DNA from: Alphaproteobacteria bacterium
GTDB lineage: Bacteria; Pseudomonadota; Alphaproteobacteria; RF32; CAG-239
Reading direction: 5' to 3'
Assembly: GCA_017470585.1 (NCBI GenBank)
Contig: JAFUYI010000050.1
Location: forward strand, 1 to 55,977
Length of the DNA stretch: 55,977 nucleotides
In this document: positions 49,649-55,977 of the stretch, piece after piece
Layout of the letters: each line of letters opens with the position of its first letter
Position numbering within the stretch: the stretch's first letter is position 1
Notes under the pieces: generated by a model
What the model was told of the DNA's origin: nothing
Seen by the model: only the letters and a program-made list of their open reading frames with translations
Database searches by the model: none
Program-made: the position numbers and the translations under genes

Positions 49649-50770
49649 ATGAAGAAATTGAATCTATACATCACCGGGCAGATTGCCGTCGGTTTTTTGT
49701 TGGTTACATTCTCGCTGATGGCGATTTTGTGGCTCACACAGTCTTTGCGCTTTATTGAAATGATTACCAATAAAGGCTTACCGCTTGCTATGTTTATAAA
49801 AATGACTTCGTGCTTGATGCCGCGGCTTTTTGCCATACTGTCGCCGATTTCATTGTTTGTGGCGGTTTTGTTTGTGTATAACAGGATGCTTTCCGACCGT
49901 GAGCTGGTGGTGATTAAAGCAGCCGGCATAAGTCCGTGGCAAAGCGCAAGAGCCGTATTGGTTATGGGAATAATGGTAAGTATTTTTGCGGTTTACGTTA
50001 ATAACTCGGCAATTCCCGCTGCCGAAAAGAAATTTCAGGATTTGGAATGGCAGGTAAAAAACGATGTTTCCCATTTAATGTTTCGGGAGGGAGAATTTAC
50101 CACCCTTGAAAACAACTTAACCATTTTTATTACCGCTCACAACAAAGACGGCTCCATTGAAGGGGTTATGATTAACGATGAGCGCAATCCCAAATCTAAA
50201 ATGACCATGGCGGCACAGAAAGGAATCATTGCCTATACCGACAAGGGACCGCGGATTGTGCTTATCAACGGCATACGCCAAGAAATAAACAATCAAACCT
50301 TGCAATTCACATCACTATCCTTTGATCGCTATTCGGTTGATTTCGGAGCTTCGCAAAGCAAAAAAAGACGTAATTCGGCGCGCTCCAAAACCTTAAAAGA
50401 GCTTTTGGGGGCGGCATCAAATCCCAATCTTACTCCTTCGGAGGCAAGACGCTATATCGTTGAAGGACACCGCCGCCTCGCTAATCCTTTTTATAATCTG
50501 GCTTTGGCACTTTTGGCCTGCACCGGACTTTTGGTCGGCAATTTCAACCGCCGCGGGCAGGGAAAAATCATCTCTATTGCGATTGCGGCGATGGTTGCTG
50601 TTGAGGCCAACGATTTAATTATCGGCAATTTAAGCGCGAAAAATCTTTATTTTTTGCTTTTGTATTATGCCAATTTGATTTTGCCGATAATAATTTGTTT
50701 TTATCTTTTATCTTTTTACAATCCGGCATGGACGGCGCGGTTTCGTAAAAACGGAGAGTTCAAGGCATGA
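49649..50770 (+). CDS. lptF: LPS export ABC transporter permease LptF
   Basis: Inner-membrane permease of the YjgP/YjgQ family, part of LptB2FG that extracts lipopolysaccharide toward LptA and LptD. Six membrane helices around a periplasmic beta-jellyroll (about 120-235). Motifs fit LptF: SLRFIEMITNKGL, then DRELVVIKAAGISPW, and a P-x-x-x-LAL-ALLACTGLLVG end. 373 residues. The usual partner LptG is absent between lptF and lptD, so it lies elsewhere. Overlaps lptD by 4 bp. Confidence 0.92.
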   Translation: MKKLNLYITGQIAVGFLLVTFSLMAILWLTQSLRFIEMITNKGLPLAMFIKMTSCLMPRLFAILSPISLFVAVLFVYNRMLSDRELVVIKAAGISPWQSARAVLVMGIMVSIFAVYVNNSAIPAAEKKFQDLEWQVKNDVSHLMFREGEFTTLENNLTIFITAHNKDGSIEGVMINDERNPKSKMTMAAQKGIIAYTDKGPRIVLINGIRQEINNQTLQFTSLSFDRYSVDFGASQSKKRRNSARSKTLKELLGAASNPNLTPSEARRYIVEGHRRLANPFYNLALALLACTGLLVGNFNRRGQGKIISIAIAAMVAVEANDLIIGNLSAKNLYFLLLYYANLILPIIICFYLLSFYNPAWTARFRKNGEFKA

Positions 50771-52962
50771 AAATAAAATACCCTTTAATTGCGGTTGCAT
50801 CACTGTTCGGCGCGGCATGGGCGGCGCAAGCTCTTGAAGCAGATAAAAATGCCTCCGAGCCGATTTTTTTCAGTGCCGATGAAGTTGAAGAAGATGAGAA
50901 AAACAACGTAATAACCGCCAAGGGAGATGTTAATATCACCCGCAAAGATATGACATTAAAAGCCGATACTTTGACATACGACCGCAAAAATGATGTCTTG
51001 CAGGCAGCAGGTAATGTCAGCGTAATGCAACAGGACGGAACAACCGTTTTTGCCGACAATGCCCGCTTGTCGGATAATATGAACAAGGCAACCATCAACG
51101 ATGTAAAAGCAATTTTATCCGATGAGAGCCGTTTGGCGGCGCAGCGTATCAAACAAACCGCGGAAAAAGACAAACATTTCTTTTATGCGGTGTATTCGCC
51201 CTGCGATGTCTGCAAAGAAAATCCCCAGCCTTTATGGGCAATCAAAGCGCGCAAAATAACCCATGATGTTTCCCGACATGATGTTTATTATCGCAGTGCT
51301 TTTTTAACCGTTAAAGATGTTCCGGTTTTATACACGCCGTTTTTGTCGCACCCCGATCCCACCGTCAAACGCCGCAGCGGCTTTATGCCGCCGTCTTTGG
51401 CAAGCAACAATTATCTCGGTACGGCACTTGAACTGCGTTATTTTATTGACATCAGCGAGCATGAAGATTTGCTTTTAACACCGATTATCAGCAGTTCTCA
51501 AGACGGTATTTTGGGAGGACGTTACCGCAAAATGTTTTATAACGGCGAAACCGAACTTTCGGGAACATTGATGAAAGACCAAAAAACTCATCAGACGCGC
51601 GGTAACGCTGTTGCCAAAGGGCGTTATGAAATAAACGATCTTTGGGTCGGAAAAATGGATATTAACTACGCTTCAGACGGTGCTTATTTGAAAGATTTAT
51701 CATTGACGGGACGTACCGAAACGTGGCTCAATTCTTCAATTTCCGCCGAGCGGTTTGATGGAAAAAATTATGCCGCCGTCGATGGATATGCTTATAAACT
51801 CGTGAGCTATTCTCTGCGTACTTCCGATATTGATGCTTACAAACAGCGTGAATATAGCAAACCTTATATTTTACCGTTGGCAACTTATGAAAATATTTCG
51901 GAATCCAATTCCATCGGAGCCTATTTCAAAAATACGTTAAGCGCGGCTTCGGTCTATCGTGAACATAACGAAACACAAACCCAGCGCGCCACGATGATAA
52001 ATTCGTGGAACCTGCCCTACACCAGCTCTTTCGGAGAAAAATACCGCCTTATGGCATCATTGAAATCAGATTTATATTACGTTGATGACTATTATAACAA
52101 CGCCAACCGCAATTACAGCGGTGCGGTGGGCAGGGTTTTCCCGCAGGCCGGTCTTGAATGGCGGTTGCCGTTTGTTAAGGCCACCGAAAGCACCAGACAG
52201 ATTCTGGAACCGACGATTGTTGCGGTTGCGGCTCCGAACGGCGGCAACAAAATTGACAAAATTCCCAATGAAGACAGCTTAAATGCCCAGCTTGACGATA
52301 CCAATATTTTGGATATTGACCGTTATGCCGGATATGACCGCAATGACACCGGAAGCCGTGTTTCCTACGGATTGAATTGGAGTGCCTATGGCAATGTCAT
52401 CGGGCGTACCTCGTCATTTTTCGGACAAAGCTATTATTTCAACGAAAACGAGAGTTTTTCCAAGAGCTTGGGTGATACTTCGCATTTCAGCGATTATGTG
52501 GGCAGAATCTTTGCCGCACCGAACTCCTATCTCGACTTTAATTACAGATTCCGTCTTGATAAAGACGATTTCAAAGTAAAATACAGCGAAATCAACTCCA
52601 GAATAGGAAGTTCAATGCTTTCAACTTATATTTCCTTTATCACCATCAAAGGACGCTCCAAAAAAGGCGGGGATGAGGGGCTGTATTTCTTTGATGACTA
52701 CAAACAGCGTCAAGAACTTTTTACTTCGCTCAACGCAAAAATTTCCAAGGATTGGCGCGTATCAATTTACAACCGCCAAAATCTTGCCAAGGGTAACCGC
52801 AGATCTTTGGAACACGGCGGCGACTTGATTTATGAAGACGAGTGTCTTAAACTTATTTTCAATACTCATAAATATAACTCAACCGATCCCGATTATGATG
52901 ACGGCTACGAGTTTTCGGTTACTTTCTTATTGAAAACATTGGGCGGTATCGGTTCGGAATAA
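50767..52962 (+). CDS. lptD: LPS-assembly protein LptD
   Basis: Outer-membrane barrel that inserts LPS into the outer leaflet. Signal peptide about 1-21 (ending AAQALEA). OstA/LptA-like jellyroll at 35-130 (GDVNITRKDMTLKADTLTYD repeats). The conserved PLWAIKARKITHD region precedes a barrel of about 560 residues with PDPTVKRRSGFMPPSL. Two Cys (SPCDVCKE near 140) replace the E. coli N-terminal pair; no C-terminal Cys pair is evident. 731 residues. Second gene of lptF-lptD-surA-rsmA. Confidence 0.93.
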   Translation: MKIKYPLIAVASLFGAAWAAQALEADKNASEPIFFSADEVEEDEKNNVITAKGDVNITRKDMTLKADTLTYDRKNDVLQAAGNVSVMQQDGTTVFADNARLSDNMNKATINDVKAILSDESRLAAQRIKQTAEKDKHFFYAVYSPCDVCKENPQPLWAIKARKITHDVSRHDVYYRSAFLTVKDVPVLYTPFLSHPDPTVKRRSGFMPPSLASNNYLGTALELRYFIDISEHEDLLLTPIISSSQDGILGGRYRKMFYNGETELSGTLMKDQKTHQTRGNAVAKGRYEINDLWVGKMDINYASDGAYLKDLSLTGRTETWLNSSISAERFDGKNYAAVDGYAYKLVSYSLRTSDIDAYKQREYSKPYILPLATYENISESNSIGAYFKNTLSAASVYREHNETQTQRATMINSWNLPYTSSFGEKYRLMASLKSDLYYVDDYYNNANRNYSGAVGRVFPQAGLEWRLPFVKATESTRQILEPTIVAVAAPNGGNKIDKIPNEDSLNAQLDDTNILDIDRYAGYDRNDTGSRVSYGLNWSAYGNVIGRTSSFFGQSYYFNENESFSKSLGDTSHFSDYVGRIFAAPNSYLDFNYRFRLDKDDFKVKYSEINSRIGSSMLSTYISFITIKGRSKKGGDEGLYFFDDYKQRQELFTSLNAKISKDWRVSIYNRQNLAKGNRRSLEHGGDLIYEDECLKLIFNTHKYNSTDPDYDDGYEFSVTFLLKTLGGIGSE

Positions 52963-52973
52963 AGGAGAAAATT

Positions 52974-54056
52974 ATGAAAAAATTTATGATTTTGTTTTTG
53001 ATGGGAATTTTTTCCGGCAATGCTCACGCACAGTTCGCGCCGGGATATGCTCCGCGTTATGATGATAACGCGATTGTTGCCGAGGAAGATGAGGAAGAAC
53101 CTGTTTCATCGGTGTTTCAAACCCAGCAGGAACCGATTGCCCCACGTCCGGAAATTCAAGAAATCATTGAACCGCCGGCAATAAAAATCCCTACTCCCTA
53201 CACTTCGGATTTAAGGATTTTGGCGGTGGTCAACGGCGATATTATCACCACCGAAGATATAAACAACCGCGTGCGGGCTTTTTGTATGACGACAGGCATT
53301 CCTTACAACGAGCAAACCAAAGTTATGATTACCAACAAGGTTATGCAAAACACCATTGATGAAAAAATAAAACTGCAGGATGCCATAAAAAATAAAATTG
53401 AAATCAGCGAAGAAGATATTGACAACGCCATAGCCGGTTTTCTTGAAAGCAATTCAGTTTCTCTGCCCGATTTCCGCAAAATGCTGCGTGAGTTCGGGGT
53501 AAGCAATGCCGTTTTCCGCGAACAGATGAAAAGCGATTTATCGTGGTTGCGGCTTATAAGGTCTAAAACCGCCAACGATAAAGTAAGCGAGAGCGAAATT
53601 CAGGAAGCTTTGGCTGTTACCAAAAAGGATATGAGCAAAGAAAAATATATGGTTTCGGAAATTGTTATAGACTTGAAAGAAGCGCGCGACGTAAACCAAC
53701 TTTCACAAACTCTGCGCCGTGATCCGCGTTTTGAGATGTACGCCTCGCAATTTTCCAAAGCTCCGAGTTCGGCAAGCGGAGGACGTCTGGGATGGGTAAA
53801 TGCCGGACAGCTCCCGATGGTGCTTGACAATGCTTTGAAAAAAATGTCTGAAGGCGAGGTTTCCGACCCGATTGTTTATAATAACGCCTATTATATCCTG
53901 AAAGTTGAAAAAAAGTTTGACCCCAAAAAAGACACCCTGCCCGCTCCGAAAGCCGAAGAAATCGCCGAAATGCTCCAAGGTCAAAAAACCGAACGCTATG
54001 CCGAGAGATATTTGCAAGGTTTGCGTCAACGTGCCTCGATTGAATTAAAGGAATAA
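52974..54056 (+). CDS. Periplasmic peptidyl-prolyl isomerase, SurA-like
   Basis: Chaperone for outer-membrane proteins such as LptD. Signal peptide MKKFMILFLMGIFSGNAHA. SurA N-terminal helical domain about 75-205 (ILAVVNGDIITTEDINNRVR), and one parvulin domain about 215-325 (YMVSEIVIDLKEARD, GGRLGWVNAGQLPMVLDNAL, YYILKVEKK). A Pro-rich segment at 40-75 precedes the conserved domain. 360 residues with a single PPIase, versus two in E. coli SurA. The pdxA that often follows is absent; rsmA starts 2 bp later. Confidence 0.9.
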   Translation: MKKFMILFLMGIFSGNAHAQFAPGYAPRYDDNAIVAEEDEEEPVSSVFQTQQEPIAPRPEIQEIIEPPAIKIPTPYTSDLRILAVVNGDIITTEDINNRVRAFCMTTGIPYNEQTKVMITNKVMQNTIDEKIKLQDAIKNKIEISEEDIDNAIAGFLESNSVSLPDFRKMLREFGVSNAVFREQMKSDLSWLRLIRSKTANDKVSESEIQEALAVTKKDMSKEKYMVSEIVIDLKEARDVNQLSQTLRRDPRFEMYASQFSKAPSSASGGRLGWVNAGQLPMVLDNALKKMSEGEVSDPIVYNNAYYILKVEKKFDPKKDTLPAPKAEEIAEMLQGQKTERYAERYLQGLRQRASIELKE

Positions 54057-54058
54057 GA

Positions 54059-54880
54059 ATGCTTTTATCTTTAAGGGATACCGTCAAATTTTACGGACTT
54101 GCCGCCGAAAAGTCACTGGGACAGAATTTTTTGCTTGATGAGGAAATCGTCGGCTCGATTGTGGAAAAAAGCTTAAAAACCCAATCCCGCAAAGACTTTC
54201 ACGATTGCAATATCATTGAGGTAGGTCCCGGACCGGGAGGGCTTACACGGATGATATTAAAAAACTCTCCGAAGAGTTTAACCGTGGTTGAGATGGATGA
54301 ACGTTGTGTTCGGATTATGCAGGACTTAAAACAGGAAACGGACTGCCCTTTTAATATCATTAACGGCGATGCTTTGGAATTTGAGGAAAAAAACATTGCC
54401 GCACCGCGGCAGATTATAAGCAATCTGCCTTATAATATCTCGGTGCCGTTATTGCTGAAGTGGTTGGCAAAAATTGCGGAGTTTGAAGCGTTAACCCTGA
54501 TGTTTCAAAAAGAAGTCGCCGAAAGAATAACCGCTCCGAGATGCTGCAAGGATTACGGACGGGTTTCGGTTATTGCCCAGCTTACCTGTCAAATTGATGA
54601 GCTGCTTGATTTAAGCCCGCAATGTTTCACACCGGCTCCGAAAGTTTGGTCAAGAGTCTTGCTTTTCCGACCGCTAAAAAATCCGGTAAACGCTCAAGAA
54701 ATTGCCAAGATTTCCCAAATTACCGCTTTGGCGTTCGGACAGCGGCGCAAGATGCTGCGGCAAAGTCTGAAATCACTGCCGGATATTATTGCCAAGCTCG
54801 AAAGTTTAGGCATACCGCCTACGGCAAGAGCGGAAGAACTGACTCCGCAACAATTTTTGGAATTGTCAAGACTCTATTGA
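54059..54880 (+). CDS. rsmA: 16S rRNA dimethyladenosine transferase
   Basis: KsgA methylates A1518 and A1519 of 16S rRNA during small-subunit maturation. Motifs: KSLGQNFLLDEEIVG, SAM site EVGPGPGGLTRMIL, catalytic NLPY in IISNLPYNISVPLLLKWL, and C-terminal FGQRRKMLRQSLKSL. 273 residues, usual length. Terminal gene of the lptF-lptD-surA-rsmA run, with a 2-bp spacing from surA. Cassette 8 follows with its own promoter; no intrinsic terminator is obvious between. Confidence 0.96.
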   Translation: MLLSLRDTVKFYGLAAEKSLGQNFLLDEEIVGSIVEKSLKTQSRKDFHDCNIIEVGPGPGGLTRMILKNSPKSLTVVEMDERCVRIMQDLKQETDCPFNIINGDALEFEEKNIAAPRQIISNLPYNISVPLLLKWLAKIAEFEALTLMFQKEVAERITAPRCCKDYGRVSVIAQLTCQIDELLDLSPQCFTPAPKVWSRVLLFRPLKNPVNAQEIAKISQITALAFGQRRKMLRQSLKSLPDIIAKLESLGIPPTARAEELTPQQFLELSRLY

Positions 54881-54913
54881 TTGCAGGATTTTTTAATTAG
54901 AAAAATTTTTTCT

Positions 54914-54942
54914 TTGACAAACAGATTTTTTTATGATAGCTT
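54914..54942 (+). promoter_or_regulatory. Cassette 8 promoter
   Basis: TTGACA (54914-54919), 17 bp with a T tract, extended -10 TGATAGCTT (hexamer 54937-54942). Confidence 0.77.
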
Positions 54943-54948
54943 AAAATC

Positions 54949-55169
54949 GAAGCAAGGGATTCTTGCTTTGAGGTTTAGAACCCTCATAGACGATGCCGGT
55001 ATCGAGCATAATGCGATACGTCCGACTTTTTTGCGGTTGGAAGGTGGAGGAATAAGGTTTAACCAAATACTTCATACTATTTCGTCTAATAGGTTCTAAC
55101 TTCCAACCACCTCGCGGGTGATAACCCAACAGGTGGTTTTTTTATAACGTTAAAAAAGGAAGTTTGAAT
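54949..55169 (+). promoter_or_regulatory. Structured attenuator leader RNA, cassette 8
   Basis: Complete leader. P1: AAGCAAG/CTTGCTT. Helix A: TTAGAACC/GGTTCTAA. Helix B: TAGACGA/TCGTCTA. Stem Q: GTGGAG/CTTCAT (two G-U), enclosing AATAAGG and CCAAATA. Switch: GGTTGGAAG (55035-55043) with CTTCCAACC (55100-55108). Terminator: AACCACCT (55105-55112)/AGGTGGTT (55131-55138) with GGGT/ACCC inside and a T tract, the best intrinsic terminator of the set. The ribosome binding site GGAAG follows about 20 nt later, so a transcript stopped here cannot include the gene. Confidence 0.8.
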
Positions 55170-55625
55170 ATGAAAAAATATATTTTATTACTCGGCGTTG
55201 CAAGCGTTGCTTTAGGCTCTTATGCCGCCTATGCCGGCAACTCCGCTACAATGACCGTAACAGCAACAATGGCTCATGATGTGAGTTTAGTCAAAGTAAA
55301 AGATATAAATTTAGGCACAATTACTATTGACCCATCGCAGACAACCGGATGGACAGAGGCAGACCATAGAAGTTCAGCTCCTGAATACGGAGGTGGTGTA
55401 ATTGCCGTGTCCAATTGGGAATGGGGAGAAATTACCGCTAATATCCCTGAGAGTGATACTTTACGCATTATAAATGAGCAAATAGATGCTCCTTTAGGTA
55501 TTGAGGAAGGATTTATTTATCATATTTCAGATAATAGGTACGGCGTAAATTTGTCTATATACTACGACAGCCTTCCGGCACAAAAAACATATAACGGATC
55601 GATTGAGATTATTTATGTGGAATAA
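55170..55625 (+). CDS. Secreted small beta-rich protein, cassette family, copy 8
   Basis: 151 residues, exported, function unknown. Signal peptide MKKYILLLGVASVALGSYAA, cleavage AYA-GNS, constant NSATMTVTATMAHDVSLVKV, then LGTITIDPSQTTGW. No Cys in the mature protein. Carries YGGGVIAVSNWEWGEITANI, the segment shared in pattern with copies 3 and 6. It ends KTYNGSIEIIYVE, close to the ends of copies 1 and 6. ATG 55170 follows GGAAG; a TTG two codons earlier is in frame. No clear terminator: palindromic repeats begin about 110 bp downstream. Confidence 0.82.
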   Translation: MKKYILLLGVASVALGSYAAYAGNSATMTVTATMAHDVSLVKVKDINLGTITIDPSQTTGWTEADHRSSAPEYGGGVIAVSNWEWGEITANIPESDTLRIINEQIDAPLGIEEGFIYHISDNRYGVNLSIYYDSLPAQKTYNGSIEIIYVE

Positions 55626-55734
55626 TATAGGCTGAAATGTTATCTGTTTTTCCATTATCACTTCTCGCACAAAGCGCGCCATGCATCATGGGGTATCCTT
55701 GGATAAGGCACAATGCGCCTAAATTTCGGGGGAT

Positions 55735-55977
55735 GCCTTGACCACCGGCTTTACAGCCGGTGGAGGCATGACATAAAGGGGAGGCATCCTTCCCCTCTAT
55801 GTCACGCCGCACTTGATGCGGCGTCCAGGTGAAACAATTTGCTAAATTATAGACCTGGATTGCCGGATCAAGTCCGGCAGTGAGGGAAATGGATAATCCG
55901 GTCACGCCCGGCAATTGATGACATCGGGAGGGACAGCACCCCGCTTGTCTTGCTGAACTTGTTTCAGCATCTTGAGG
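55735..55977. repeat. Cluster of palindromic intergenic repeats
   Basis: No gene is credible here. Successive stems: CCACCGGCT/AGCCGGTGG (55742-55763), GACATA with TATGTC enclosing AGGGGAGG/CCCCTC (55770-55803), CGCCGCA/TGCGGCG (55805-55823), CCAGGT/ACCTGG (55825-55858), TGCCGGA/TCCGGCA (55861-55879), TGCTGAA/TTCAGCA near the end. The units with loops CTTGA and TCAAG look like inverted copies of one element. Such GCCGGATCAAGTCCGGC-type palindromes are common in alphaproteobacterial intergenic DNA. They may act as terminator for cassette 8. The preceding 55626-55734 shows nothing further. Confidence 0.7.

Noticed and set aside
77-55625. Cassettes as integron gene cassettes with attC sites
   Set aside because: They are not arrayed head to tail, carry their own promoters, lie on both strands among housekeeping genes, and the palindromic part is upstream of the gene; no GTTRRRY/RYYYAAC core pairs or integrase were found.
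77-55625. Cassettes as insertion sequences or MITEs
   Set aside because: No transposase, no consistent terminal inverted repeats and no target-site duplications could be seen at the eight sites; the hairpins are internal RNA stems.
55609-55914. 101-residue minus-strand frame at the right end
   Set aside because: It runs through the palindromic repeat block, lacks a ribosome binding site and translates the repeat stems; typical spurious gene call.
1-55977. CRISPR array, prophage or toxin-antitoxin module
   Set aside because: No regularly spaced repeats, cas or phage structural genes were seen; the RHH protein has no toxin partner, as its downstream neighbour is a convergent metalloprotease.

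Overview
The window comes from an uncultured-looking, moderately low-GC alphaproteobacterium. Several independent signs agree. LexA sits under a GTTC-N7-GTTC box. The tmRNA gene is circularly permuted, with its acceptor half upstream of its coding half, and lies beside an alphaproteobacterial-type sspB. Gene orders such as miaB-phoH-ybeY-corC-lnt, SPOR-M50-nagZ and lptF-lptD-surA-rsmA are also typical. No phage, transposase, plasmid or CRISPR genes were seen.

Layout. 0.7-4.3 kb: a lineage-specific 724-residue protein, lexA and a YqgE/AlgH protein. 4.4-11.2 kb: a DsbD-type reductase, facing a leftward run of a small protein, murA, an M16 peptidase, an AlbA_2-domain protein and rnhA. 13.3-19.8 kb: a glycogen/maltodextrin operon (glgB-glgX-malQ). 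21-27.5 kb: mgtE, tRNA-Leu(GAG), rsmB, rlmE and two tandem Ppx/GppA phosphatases. 28-33.7 kb: an ABC exporter, a PTS EIIA/HPr pair, a Cys-rich metallothionein-like protein and a CDF metal transporter. 33.7-39 kb: the lnt-corC-ybeY-phoH-miaB operon. 39.8-41.6 kb: tmRNA, sspB, a ribbon-helix-helix protein and an archaemetzincin-like protease. 42.5-45 kb: nagZ, an M50 protease and a SPOR protein. 45-55 kb: exonuclease III, an S41 peptidase, a membrane pyrophosphatase, and envelope/ribosome genes lptF, lptD, surA and rsmA. The right end is a block of palindromic repeats.

The striking feature is superimposed on this ordinary backbone. Eight single-gene cassettes encode small secreted proteins with a nearly constant N-terminus (signal peptide plus about 30 residues) and divergent bodies. 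They lie between housekeeping transcription units on both strands. Each of the seven complete cassettes has the same promoter architecture (TTGACA-like, exactly 17 bp, usually an extended -10) and a leader of about 215-235 nt. The eighth cassette shows only the leader's 3' end, because the window starts inside it.

The leader can be folded by eye into one common structure in which nearly every helix is kept by compensatory changes. It ends in a perfect intrinsic terminator placed just before the Shine-Dalgarno sequence. An upstream segment (GGUUGGAAG or a covarying version) can pair with the terminator's 5' flank (CUUCCAACC or its partner). The same CUUCC can also pair with the GGAAG ribosome binding site. 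I read this as a previously unrecognised family of structured attenuator or riboswitch-like RNAs that individually control a multicopy surface/secreted protein family. The sequence shows the pairing and covariation. The regulatory mechanism, the signal and the protein function are inference.
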